Translations under genes and position numbers: made by a program
The notes under the pieces: generated by a model
Databases searched by the model: none
Seen by the model: the letters and a program-made list of their open reading frames with translations, nothing else
What the model was told of the DNA's origin: nothing
Shown: positions 56,408-64,000 of the stretch, one piece after another
How the letters are laid out: each line of letters begins with the position of its first letter
Numbering within the stretch: position 1 is the first letter of the stretch
NCBI GenBank assembly: GCA_026388715.1
Contig: JAPLJF010000002.1
Span: 1 to 64,000 of the forward strand
Direction of reading: 5' to 3'
From: Deltaproteobacteria bacterium
Lineage (GTDB): Bacteria; Desulfobacterota; Desulfobulbia; Desulfobulbales; Desulfocapsaceae
DNA: 64,000 nucleotides

Positions 56408-57124
56408 TTAGCCGGCGTTCTGCAGGGCAAATTCCCAGTTGATCAGCTTGTCGAGCACGGCGTTTACATAGTCGGCACGGCGATTCTGATAAACGAGATA
56501 ATAGGCATGCTCCCATACATCAATGGTAAGCAGTGGCTTTACGCCTGTTGTCAAAGGGGTATCGGCATTGGCGGTCTTTACTACCTTGAGCTTATCGCCA
56601 TCAAGAACAAGCCAGGCCCAGCCACTCCCGAACTGTGAAACGGCCGCGCTGGCAAGCTCCTTCTTGCAGGCGTCGACGCTGCCGAAGGATGACTCGATTC
56701 TCTGCTTGAGTGCGGCAGGCGGTTCGCCGCCGCCCTTTGGTTTCATGCTGTTCCAGTAGAAGGTGTGGTTCCAGATTTGCGCCGCATTGTTGAAGATTGC
56801 GCTTTTTTCACGCCGTCCTGCGGTACCGGTAATAATCTTCTCCAATGACAGGTCGGCGTATTCTGTTCCGCCGATAAGCTTGTTCAGGTTGTCCACATAG
56901 GTTTTGTGATGTTTCCCGTAATGAAAACTGATCGTGCGGGCTGTTATGACCGGTTCCAATGCGTTCTCACCATAAGGGAGAGGGGGTAAGACATGGGGTG
57001 ATGCTGCCTGTGCAGTCCTGGAAAGACCGCCCATTGCGAGCCAGGCAGCGGTGCCAGCAGATGCAATAAGAAAACTGCGACGATCAAGCACGGTTGAAGA
57101 ATTGGTTGTGTCTTGTTTGTTCAT
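56408..57124 (-). CDS. Superoxide dismutase (Fe/Mn), Tat-exported
   Basis: A 238-residue Fe/Mn SOD with a Tat signal ([21 protein letters not shown]), so it is periplasmic. The metal ligands are in [15 protein letters not shown] and the D-x-W-E-H of IDVWEHAYY. The rest matches SodB/SodA ([19 protein letters not shown]). ATG 57124 follows AAGGAG; an upstream in-frame extension is not coding. A second SOD gene is at 60866-61489. Confidence 0.95.
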   Translation of the reverse strand: MNKQDTTNSSTVLDRRSFLIASAGTAAWLAMGGLSRTAQAASPHVLPPLPYGENALEPVITARTISFHYGKHHKTYVDNLNKLIGGTEYADLSLEKIITGTAGRREKSAIFNNAAQIWNHTFYWNSMKPKGGGEPPAALKQRIESSFGSVDACKKELASAAVSQFGSGWAWLVLDGDKLKVVKTANADTPLTTGVKPLLTIDVWEHAYYLVYQNRRADYVNAVLDKLINWEFALQNAG

Positions 57125-57280
57125 ATCGGTCTCCTTACAGTTGGTGGGGGATGATGTATAACATTGGCAGGCTTGATTGTTAGAAGTCGCGACCACCTGC
57201 ATGAATCGCTACGCGTGGTGAGTATGTCACTGGCCCGACTGCACAGTCGGTGGCGCCTGAATGGTCGTTGCCAAGCGACC

Positions 57281-57707
57281 TTAGGCGTTGAGGAATGCCA
57301 GCAGGTCGGCGTTGAGCTGGTCTTTGTGCTTGTATGCGAGACCATGGGGTGCGCCCGCGTAGATCTTCACGGTCGCGCCCTTGCCAGCTTCGCTGAGCGG
57401 AGGAGCGCGTCGCCGATCGGCACGATCGGTCGTCGTCGCCATGGACGATTAGCGTCGGCACGTCGAATTTCTTGAGGTCGTCAGCATAGGTGTCCATCTC
57501 GTTGCCACTTCAGGGCTGGCTCGACCGCCCATGGCCGCGAAGGTCATGGGCAATGCAGCGATAGCCGTTGGCGGCCAGGAACAGCATCTGAGCCTCCCCC
57601 AGCTATCCGCAACTGAGGGGCCAGCCGTGGCTGAACACCACAGGCTGTCCTGTGCCCCAGTCCTTGTAATAGATCTGCGTACCGTCTTTCGTTGTAATTG
57701 TGCTCAT
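57281..57707 (-). pseudogene. Alpha/beta hydrolase (non-heme haloperoxidase type), decayed
   Basis: ATG 57707 starts [32 protein letters not shown], the start of non-heme chloroperoxidases. It then frameshifts, continues [28 protein letters not shown], meets TGA where Trp is expected, and jumps (internal deletion of about 130 codons) to [17 protein letters not shown]. It frameshifts again and ends in [15 protein letters not shown]. At least three lesions. Related fragments are at 60481-60865 and near 63726-63770. Confidence 0.85.
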
Positions 57708-57928
57708 TGTTTGCCGTCTTTGTCGCTTACATCCACGACGCCCGTGTCTTGTCTGATATCCGCTACTTTCAAAAGCACCTGGCCGCCTCTCCTGCAGACA
57801 GACCAACATTGGTTTTACCAGCCGTACGGTCTCCAGGTCCAACTCTTTGGTATACTTGCAGTATGGTCCTTTTCCATTTCGACACCTCCGTTTATCAGTC
57901 ATTATAAACTTTGGTGTCCATTCTTTTC

Positions 57929-58180
57929 ACCTGCCTCAGGAAGACGCGCCAGTGTAGGGAAAACCGAATACATTGTCACGATTCATCGTTGCGATGTATT
58001 TGAGGGCTTCCTGTCATGTCAGAGGAACTTCAGCCATATTGGCATTTTTTGCCCATACGAGTCTCGTCAACCTATCGAGAACCGTATCGTCAAGGACCTC
58101 GAATCGTGGTGCAGGCCAAGACACGCCGCTCCTGAAGTCCGCGTCCTGGCCGCCCCCGATGCAATCGATAGTGAGGCCCC
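57929..58180 (-). pseudogene. DUF1566 fragment, decayed
   Basis: Reading down from about 58180: CIGGGQDADFRSGVSWPAPRF, TVLDRLTRLVWAKNANM, then TGA in place of the usual Trp, QEALKYIATMN, then a frameshift into a W-R segment. This is the pattern of the DUF1566 domain (LTGLMWxKNAN...WQDAL...DWRLP). With the neighbouring hydrolase relic it fills the 57708-58205 gap; nothing else is seen there. Confidence 0.55.
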
Positions 58181-58205
58181 TCTATCCCCTTGCTTCCTGG
58201 CCTGC

Positions 58206-60197
58206 TTATTTCTTTTTCTGCGCTGCCTTTATTGGCTGGAACGGTCCGTACTGATGCTGTTCCTGAGAAAAATCATCCGCATAGGGTGGATACGGGCAGT
58301 CCACCGCTTTTTTCTCCAGTTTCGGATAGTCCTTCTCCAGTCCGCTCATCTGCGGCCGCTCCTTGGAGCTGAGATAGGCGGCGACATCGTAGGTGTCTTC
58401 ATTGGTGATTGCCGGCTGGTTCCACACCGTTCCCAGCGGCATGTTGCTGTGAATAAACGCGGCGGTGGTCAACAGCCGGTTCATTCCCGCTCCATTGTTA
58501 TAGCTGTTTGCTCCCCAGAGCGTCGGGGCGACATGGCTGCCCGAACCTCCGGCCGACATTGACTGATAGCCGTCCCCATTTTTGCCATGGCACGACATGC
58601 AGAACCGGTTGTACACTTCTTCGCCTTTTTTCACATCGGCCCTGTGGTTCGGACCTTCGTATTTGGGTGTTACCAGGCCAAAAACATCCTTGGGCATGTC
58701 TTTCGACAACCAGTTCACGTAGGCGACCATTGCCTTCATCTCCCTGCTGTCGGCAGCCATTGCCTTGCCGTTCAGGCTGCGCTCGAAACAGCCGTTAATC
58801 CGCTGCTCAAGACTCTGCACCTGGTCTTCGCGGCCTCGGTATTGGGGGTATGTCTGGCTAACCCCCATCCAGGGGAGTCCGAACTGCTTGGTGCCGTTAT
58901 CCAGGTGGCAGCTCGTGCAGTTCAGGACATTTCCGGAAAAACGCATTTTCTCATCCTTCACTTCAGAGCCGAGCTGCGCATACGTATCGGTTAAAAGCAG
59001 TGCGCCGTAACGGATGAGATCACCTTCCTCTCCCTGGGGAATATTCTTCAACAGTGGCGGTACCCAGGCGGCAGAAGATCCTTTTCCCTCTATTGGCGGC
59101 GCGGTGGTGCGCTCCGCATCGGCCAGCGTGGTCAAAAATCTGAGGATATTGTTGATTTCTTCGTCCTTTAGTTTCTTGTCCAACTGCAAGTAACCCATTT
59201 GATCCACTGCCGCCGCCAGGTTGCCCACCTCACCGTCATGGAAATAAGGGGCGGAAAGGGTGACATTGCGCAGCATGGGAACCTTGAAGACATATTTATC
59301 ACTTTCCAGGTTGGTGACCTTAAAGCGTCCAGGATCCTTGTCGTTAGTGTACTTATGGAACACACCTATTTTCTGGAAGGTCATCCCGCCCAGATTGGGG
59401 CCGTTGTGGCACTGCACGCAACCGACATTGATAAAGGTACGCATCCCTTCCATTTCCTGCCCGGTGAGGGCCTGTTTGTCCCCGGCCATGAACCGGTCGA
59501 AGCGGCCCCGGCTTATCAGCGTTCGTTCAAAGGCGGCAACCGCTTTGGCAAAGTTGTCGAAAGTCACGGGGTCTTTCTCGCCGGGAAAGGCCTTTTTGAA
59601 ATCAGCGGGATACTCAGGTATGCCTTTCAGCCGTTCGGCCACCGCTTCACCATTGGGCATGCCCATTTCAATGGGGTTGAGAGGGGGCCCCTGAGCCTGA
59701 TCTTTCAGAGTGGCCGCGCGTCCGTCCCAGAACTGCGCAATCTGGAAACCGGCATTCATGGTTGGCGGATCGTTGCGGTCGCCAGATTTTCCTATCGCGC
59801 CTTTGCCGGTCTTGAGATTGTCCACGCCTGCGCCTTTGTTGTCAATGGGATGGCAAGAGTTGCAGGATTGGGTTTTGTTGATCGAAATGGCTTCCTCGAA
59901 ATAGAGTTTCTCCCCCAGCGCAATCATGGCGGGGGTGTCCTGCTCACTCCCCGGCATGGTTGCAGGAAGTTTGCCGAAAAGCGCCTGCGCCTGCATCAGC
60001 AGCACACCATCTGGGGTGCCGGGTACCGCTTTGATTGTGCACGAGGCATCCACTACCTGGCTCTTGGCCGCTTTTTTGGGTGTTTCCTTTGTGGATTTGG
60101 CAGAGGCCTGCGAGATCAGATTACCCCCCATATCGTAAAAAATTAGTGCGCTCAGCCCCGTTATCAAAAAAACGGCTGGTCCTAGCTTTTTTCGCAT
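58206..60197 (-). CDS. Diheme cytochrome c peroxidase fused to a TsdA-like diheme domain
   Basis: A 663-residue periplasmic tetraheme protein with signal peptide. Residues ~60-370 are a bacterial cytochrome c peroxidase (MauG/CcpA type) with CNSCH, FWDGRAATLKDQAQGP, CVQCH and FKVPMLRNVTLSAPYFHDG. Residues ~400-640 resemble the thiosulfate dehydrogenase TsdA: CTSCH, GLPWMGVSQTYPQYRGREDQVQSLEQRINGCFERS, SREMKAMVAYVNWLS, then CMSCH. The fusion could link thiosulfate oxidation to peroxide reduction within one chain. ATG 60197 follows AAAGGAGG. The whole length is in one frame without lesions. Confidence 0.88.
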   Translation of the reverse strand: MRKKLGPAVFLITGLSALIFYDMGGNLISQASAKSTKETPKKAAKSQVVDASCTIKAVPGTPDGVLLMQAQALFGKLPATMPGSEQDTPAMIALGEKLYFEEAISINKTQSCNSCHPIDNKGAGVDNLKTGKGAIGKSGDRNDPPTMNAGFQIAQFWDGRAATLKDQAQGPPLNPIEMGMPNGEAVAERLKGIPEYPADFKKAFPGEKDPVTFDNFAKAVAAFERTLISRGRFDRFMAGDKQALTGQEMEGMRTFINVGCVQCHNGPNLGGMTFQKIGVFHKYTNDKDPGRFKVTNLESDKYVFKVPMLRNVTLSAPYFHDGEVGNLAAAVDQMGYLQLDKKLKDEEINNILRFLTTLADAERTTAPPIEGKGSSAAWVPPLLKNIPQGEEGDLIRYGALLLTDTYAQLGSEVKDEKMRFSGNVLNCTSCHLDNGTKQFGLPWMGVSQTYPQYRGREDQVQSLEQRINGCFERSLNGKAMAADSREMKAMVAYVNWLSKDMPKDVFGLVTPKYEGPNHRADVKKGEEVYNRFCMSCHGKNGDGYQSMSAGGSGSHVAPTLWGANSYNNGAGMNRLLTTAAFIHSNMPLGTVWNQPAITNEDTYDVAAYLSSKERPQMSGLEKDYPKLEKKAVDCPYPPYADDFSQEQHQYGPFQPIKAAQKKK

Positions 60198-60405
60198 AAT
60201 CAATCCTCCTTTGTTTAACAGATATTTTTCGTTGACGTTGGCACCCATACCTTCTAATCGTTATCTGTCAAAGCATATCACCTCCCTTCAACAATGCTTA
60301 AAATCAGAGTTGAATTTTTCGATTAAGGTTGGATTTTTTCAAGGTCACTCCGTGACTTTGGCCTAATGTTATCCTTCAGCGCCGCGCCACTTGCGCCCCG
60401 TCCGT
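60198..60405 (-). repeat. Duplicated upstream region, copy 1
   Basis: The ~200 bases before the peroxidase fusion gene match those before the diheme cytochrome gene (63536-63725). Shared blocks include TAACAGATATTTTTCGTTG versus TAGCAGATATTTTTCGTTG, the ATATCACCTCC box, and TTTTTTCAAGGTCACTCCGTGA with TATCCTTCAGC. The far end derives from an alpha/beta-hydrolase gene. It likely carries the same promoter and control elements for both cytochromes. Confidence 0.75.
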
Positions 60406-60480
60406 TGCTGGTGTTGAATGGCCGACCGGTATGTTTTTCCGTACCGGCGCCACCAGCCAGGAGGCACCGGTACGGCGACC

Positions 60481-60865
60481 TCAGGTCTTAAGGAACGCCA
60501 GCAGGTCAGCGTTGAGCGGGTCTTTGTGCGTGTATGTGAGGCCGTGGGGTGCGTCTGCGTAGATTTTCAGGATCGCGTCCTTGATCAACTTCGCTGAGCG
60601 AAGAGCCGCGGCGCCGATCGGTACGATCTGGTCGCCGTTGCCGTAAAGGATCAGCGTCGGCACGTCGAACTTCTTGAGGTCTTTGGTGAAGTCCGTTTCA
60701 GAGAACGCCTTGATGCAGTCGAAAGTGTTCTTGCGACCGGCCTGCATCTATTGGAGCCAAAACGAGTCGATCATGCCCTGCGAAATCTTGGTGTCGGGCC
60801 TGTTGGACCCGAAGAACAGGCCGCTGGCGAGATTTTTGTAAAGCTTGCGACCGCTCAGGCTGCCA
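60481..60865 (-). pseudogene. Alpha/beta hydrolase (haloperoxidase type), C-terminal remnant
   Basis: In one frame: [32 protein letters not shown], a TAG stop at 60748-60750, then [32 protein letters not shown] and a normal C-terminus [10 protein letters not shown]. The N-terminal half with the nucleophile is missing; the SOD gene begins where it should be. An 88-codon ORF after the stop could be translated but would lack the catalytic serine. Confidence 0.85.
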
Positions 60866-61489
60866 TCAACCAAGGTTTTCTGCCGCGAAATCCCAATGAA
60901 TCAGTTTATCCAGCACTGCGTTGACATAGTCCGCTCGTCGGTTCTGGTAATCCAGGTAGTATGCGTGTTCCCACACATCGATGGTCAACAACGGTTTCAT
61001 GCCGGTGGTCATAGGCACCTCTGCATTGGCGGTCTTGACCACCTTGAGCTTGTTGCCATCCAGCACGAGCCACGCCCAGCCGCTGCCGAACTGGGCCATT
61101 GCCGCAGTCGCCAACTCCTTTTTGCATGCATCCAAGGTGCCGAAGGAAGCCTCGATCTTTTGCTTTAACACTGCGGGCGGTTCACTACCGCCCTTCGGCC
61201 TCAGACTGCGCCAGTAAAACGTGTGGTTCCAGGTTTGTGCCGCATTATTGAAGATCGCGGTTTTGTCAGCTTTGCCGGCTGTCTCGGTGATGATTTTTTC
61301 CAACGGCAGGTCCGCAAACTCCGTTCCTGCTACCAGCTTGTTCAGGTTATCGACATATCCCTTGTGATGCTTGCCGTAGTGGAAGCCAATCGTATTTGCG
61401 GAGATTACGGGGGTCAGCGCGTTATCCGCATAGGGCAGGGCTGGCAGGGCAACATGCGAAGCTGCACTTTCAATCTTGTTATTGCTCAT
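60866..61489 (-). CDS. Superoxide dismutase (Fe/Mn), cytosolic
   Basis: A 207-residue Fe/Mn SOD with no export signal. It has [15 protein letters not shown] and DVWEHAYY metal ligands and is closely related to the Tat-exported SOD at 56408-57124. ATG 61489 has AGGAGG at 7 bases; ATG 61492 is directly before it. The pair would protect both compartments from superoxide. Confidence 0.95.
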   Translation of the reverse strand: MSNNKIESAASHVALPALPYADNALTPVISANTIGFHYGKHHKGYVDNLNKLVAGTEFADLPLEKIITETAGKADKTAIFNNAAQTWNHTFYWRSLRPKGGSEPPAVLKQKIEASFGTLDACKKELATAAMAQFGSGWAWLVLDGNKLKVVKTANAEVPMTTGMKPLLTIDVWEHAYYLDYQNRRADYVNAVLDKLIHWDFAAENLG

Positions 61490-61693
61490 CATTTTTCCTC
61501 CTATGTGGTGAGGTAACAGCCGAACAGTGCAATAAGGGGGGATTTTGTTCATCATATAACCCCCTATGAGTGGATGGAATTGCCACTTATTCTTGTATTA
61601 TTGAACTATGGACAATTAACCCGTTTTTTGTCCGCTTATTGTCTTTTTATCTAGTTTTTTCCATATTCTTATCTGATCGTATCGCGATAGGAT

Positions 61694-61798
61694 ATGGGAA
61701 GTCAAAAGAAAAATAAACCGAAATTTCTCCCGAATCCCGGCCTCAAACCCATAGATCAGGTGAGCGAGGTGCTCTGGAAAGAGGTAAAAAAAGATTAA
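61694..61798 (+). pseudogene. Probable integron-integrase N-terminal remnant
   Basis: ATG 61694 opens 34 codons, MGSQKKNKPKFLPNPGLKPIDQ then VSEVLWKEVKKD. The segment FLPNPxLKxxDQVxEVL is how many integron integrases of environmental Desulfobacterota and relatives begin. The catalytic domain is absent; a structured repeat follows immediately. It may be a broken integrase or an unrelated small ORF. The gap 61490-61693 has no other gene. Confidence 0.45.
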
Positions 61799-61801
61799 GA
61801 G

Positions 61802-62040
61802 CTTGTCCGTAAATAAATTTTTGGTGCTCGCATCCGGCTTTTGGCCGTCTTTGATCGCTCCTCAATCGCAAAATCCTCGCCGTAGCGCTGCTACGGCTGC
61901 GGTTTTACTCAATCGTCTCGGCCAAATTCGTCTCAAAATCCGGCGCGTCCGCGTGCTCAACAGTCAAGGTCACCGACGCGCAGCCCTTGAGTTTCACGCA
62001 ACTACTCTCCACTTCCCCCGCGCATGCGCTTGACCCTGTG
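61802..62040 (-). repeat. Structured intergenic element, second copy type
   Basis: A GC-rich block without a credible ORF. On the minus strand it contains GCAG-CCGTAGC-AGC-GCTACGG-CGAGGA (plus 61874-61900), the same layout as GCAG-TACGGG-TAGTACGG-TGAGGA at 16358-16380, flanked by ATTTTG/GACGA repeats and a CCGGA pair. It may be a mobile palindromic repeat or structured RNA. Confidence 0.5.
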
Positions 62041-62042
62041 GT

Positions 62043-62096
62043 GAGGCCTACCGACTGAAAAGATACATAAAACATCTCTTTTCAGAGATAGGCCTC
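62043..62096. repeat. Imperfect hairpin after the diheme cytochrome gene
   Basis: GAGGCCTA-CCGA-CTGAAAAGA (62043-62063) pairs with TCTTTTCAG-AGAT-AGGCCTC (62077-62096), with one internal loop. It is 57 bases beyond the stop of the diheme cytochrome gene on the minus strand; a weak terminator or repeat end. Confidence 0.45.
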
Positions 62097-62152
62097 GCTT
62101 GGAATCGGGACATCATACAGAGCGTCCATCATTCAGACAAGCTGAACCAGTC

Positions 62153-63535
62153 TTACAAGGATTTCAAGAAAGCAACCAGTTCCTGCTTTTCCTGGGTGGT
62201 CAATTGGAGTTGCTGTACAAGGTTGAAATATTCCACCGTATCCTCAAGCGTAAAGCACCGGCCATCGTGCAGATAGGGCGGGGAGTCCTTGATGCCTCTC
62301 AAGGGAAAGGTCTTGATGGGCCCGTCGTGGGCCATCATCATGCCATTTGCTAACTCCGGCTTGTAAAAACGCTCAGCCTTGAGGTTGTGCATGCTATTGT
62401 CGGTGTAGTAGGGGGCAGGATGGCATGCGGCGCATCGAGCCTTCCCGTTAAAAAGCGTCTCACCGCGTAGTTCATCTGGGCTAGCCTTGGTCCGGTCGAG
62501 TTCGCCATAGATATTGAGCTTGGGCGCCGGAGGAAAATCAAGGATCGCCAGAAATTCCGCCATGAAATGCACTTGTGATCCCCTTTCAAGAACGTTGACA
62601 CCCTTCTTGGCAGCCATACATTGGTCGCCGTCAAAGTAGGCGGCGCGCTGCTCGAACTCGGTGAAATCCTCCACTGTCTTCAAAGCACGCTGCGAACCGA
62701 AGAGCCGCTGGATGTTCACTCCCCGCAAGGTGGGCGTTTCGATACGATGTCTGAATTCCTGTGGGCGAATGTCGCCGACAAGATGGTTGGCCCCGTTGGT
62801 ATGACCGTTGGCGTGACAGTCGAAACAGGTTACACCCAAGCTGGGCCTGTCGGTCCGGCGGTCTTCAGTCGCGTTAAATTGCTGTTGCGGAAACTGGGTC
62901 ACGAGAAGGCGCAGGCCTTCCAGTTGCTTGGGGTTCAGGATACCGTTGAAAATCTCGTAGTAGTTGTCGATGGTAATCAGACGCCCTTTTGCCACATCAC
63001 CAAGGTCGGGCCGAGTGGTCAGGTAAATTCCAGGAGCCGGGTCCGGAAGGATATGCTCGGGCAGGTCGAAATCCAAGTCAAAGCGTACCAACCGTGGCAG
63101 TGGTTTCGTGATCATCGGTGGGAAGAGCATACCCCCCTCCGCGTGGTCTGCAAACGGCAGTGGTTTGTATGGGAAAATTCCTTTCTCTTTGATTTGTTCA
63201 GGAGTCATCTTACCAAGCTGCTCCCACGTTACGCCCTGGAGTTTGGTTGTCGGCCCCACGGGAAGGGGTTTTCCCCCTGACATAACGGACTCGGCGTTGA
63301 CTTTCTTTGAGAGGTCATAGCGGGAGTTCAGTAATTCCATGTGCTGTTTAGCCCGTTCGGCTTTTACCGCCATACGCGTGGCTTTAATCTGGTCGAAGGT
63401 GACGTCCTGGTTCGTCGGTCCATAGCTGGAGACAACCTTCTCCTGCTGTGCAGAGATAGCTGCAGTGGCGGCCCCCGCGACCATCAGAATGCAGATTGCG
63501 ATCAATGCAAAACGGTGCTTCTTTTGTTGGTTCAT
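62153..63535 (-). CDS. Diheme cytochrome c, peroxidase-related
   Basis: A 460-residue exported protein with a signal peptide (HRFALIAICILMVAGAATAAISA). Heme motifs are CFDCH and CAACH. TLRGVNIQRLFGSQRALKTVEDFTEFEQRAAYFDGD and the C-terminal FPLRGIKDSPPYLHDGRCFTLEDTVEYFNLV are typical of the diheme cytochrome c peroxidase/MauG superfamily, but the spacing differs from true peroxidases. Start ATG 63535 follows AAGGAGA. The upstream region is a copy of the one before the peroxidase-TsdA fusion gene. Confidence 0.85.
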   Translation of the reverse strand: MNQQKKHRFALIAICILMVAGAATAAISAQQEKVVSSYGPTNQDVTFDQIKATRMAVKAERAKQHMELLNSRYDLSKKVNAESVMSGGKPLPVGPTTKLQGVTWEQLGKMTPEQIKEKGIFPYKPLPFADHAEGGMLFPPMITKPLPRLVRFDLDFDLPEHILPDPAPGIYLTTRPDLGDVAKGRLITIDNYYEIFNGILNPKQLEGLRLLVTQFPQQQFNATEDRRTDRPSLGVTCFDCHANGHTNGANHLVGDIRPQEFRHRIETPTLRGVNIQRLFGSQRALKTVEDFTEFEQRAAYFDGDQCMAAKKGVNVLERGSQVHFMAEFLAILDFPPAPKLNIYGELDRTKASPDELRGETLFNGKARCAACHPAPYYTDNSMHNLKAERFYKPELANGMMMAHDGPIKTFPLRGIKDSPPYLHDGRCFTLEDTVEYFNLVQQLQLTTQEKQELVAFLKSL

Positions 63536-63770
63536 TTCAGAGGTCTCCTTTTTTAGCAGATATTTTTCGTTGGCGTTGGCCCTCATACCTTCTAGTCGTT
63601 ATCTATCACAGTATATCACCTCCTTTCAAAAATGTTTAAAACCAGAGTTAAATTTCCCGACCAAGGCTGAATTTTTTCAAGGTCACTCCGTGATTTCGGC
63701 CTAACGCTATCCTTCAGCATCGCGCCCTTGACCAAGCTTCTTTGAGCGGAGAGCCGCTGCGCACAGTCGA
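63536..63770 (-). repeat. Duplicated upstream region, copy 2, with hydrolase remnant
   Basis: It matches 60198-60405 as described there over roughly 190 bases. It then continues on the minus strand as GCAGCGGCTCTCCGCTCA and on, which decodes partly to the ALRSAK segment of the alpha/beta hydrolase seen at 60481-60865. So the copied unit includes the end of a lost hydrolase gene. Confidence 0.7.
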
Positions 63771-63774
63771 CTTT

Positions 63775-64000
63775 CTATTCCGTTGTTTTACCGTCGAAGT
63801 GCTCGTTGTCGGCCTCCGCCTCGGCGCGGGTATGGTGGACAACGCAGTCCCGATGATTCGGCGGTGCATAGAGCGTATAAAGCTTCAGGGGAATACTGCC
63901 GGTATTGATGATGTTGTGATCTGTCCCAGCAGGGATGAGCACGGCGAAGCCCGCGCTGATCACCGTGTGCACGCCATTGAGAACGGCCTCACCCATCCCT
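63775..64000 (-). CDS. Cupin-domain protein (5' end outside window)
   Basis: The C-terminal 73 or more residues of a small cupin. GEAVLNGVHTVISAGFAVLIPAGTDHNIINTG is the second cupin motif (G-x5-P-x-G-x2-H-x3-N), and LKLYTLYAPPNHRDCVVHHTRAEAEAD is the usual tail of this group. The N-terminus is cut by the window edge. Function unknown. Confidence 0.85.
   Translation of the reverse strand, partial: GMGEAVLNGVHTVISAGFAVLIPAGTDHNIINTGSIPLKLYTLYAPPNHRDCVVHHTRAEAEADNEHFDGKTTE

Noticed and set aside
57281..58180. UGA reassigned to Trp or Sec, because two relics have TGA at expected Trp positions
   Set aside because: Both relics carry other frameshifts, and intact genes in the window use TGA as a normal stop.
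57531..58562. A 343-codon plus-strand ORF
   Set aside because: It runs across two minus-strand relics and the end of the peroxidase fusion gene, with no coding signature.

Overview
The window looks like a chromosome segment of a Gram-negative anaerobe of the Desulfobacterota, most likely near Desulfobulbales. This is inferred from the gene set: dnaN-gyrB-gyrA-gpsA next to rdgB/queH, a RdgC-like pair, a selenoprotein, many c-type cytochromes and sulfur-related periplasmic proteins. No rRNA is present to test it. Base composition rises from very AT-rich at 1-3 kb to clearly GC-richer from about 12 kb on.

Layout. 0-12 kb is a housekeeping core: a serine hydrolase, DNA clamp, both gyrase subunits, glycerol-3-phosphate dehydrogenase, house-cleaning pyrophosphatase, QueH and a NifA-type sigma54 activator. 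11.8-13.4 kb holds two tRNA-Ser genes and a two-gene redox operon whose first gene is an ArsC/Spx-like selenoprotein with an in-frame UGA, followed by a rhodanese-ferritin-like fusion. 13.4-21.6 kb carries radA, hemW, radC, gatB, membrane proteins, a RdgC-like pair, tRNA-Lys and tRNA-Glu.

22.0-33.9 kb, just after tRNA-Glu, is a minimal type I-F2 (I-Fv) CRISPR-Cas locus: a WYL regulator, cas1, a BRO-N/DinD-like gene of unknown role inserted with translational coupling, cas2-3, cas7fv, cas5fv, cas6f, a leader with a candidate IHF site, and an array of 53 repeats and 52 spacers. 33.9-34.8 kb is a scar with two long perfect hairpins and a small relic array in which type I-E-like and type I-C-like repeats are mixed and fused.

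35.0-44.0 kb has a hemerythrin, a very large hybrid histidine kinase with its REC-EAL partner, an Nramp metal transporter and an MFS exporter. 44.0-64.0 kb is a minus-strand block of periplasmic redox genes: a SorA-like molybdoenzyme with two small cytochromes, DsrE-like proteins, two SoxB-like metallophosphatases (one with a nonsense mutation), a multiheme cytochrome with an atypical heme motif, an ion channel, a solute-binding protein, two superoxide dismutases, a peroxidase-TsdA fusion tetraheme cytochrome, a diheme cytochrome, and a cupin cut by the window edge. This last block contains several relics (alpha/beta-hydrolase fragments, a DUF1566 fragment, an integron-integrase N-terminus) and a duplicated upstream region, so it looks like a recently shuffled accessory region. 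Together its genes suggest oxidation of sulfite or thiosulfate in the periplasm combined with peroxide and superoxide defence.
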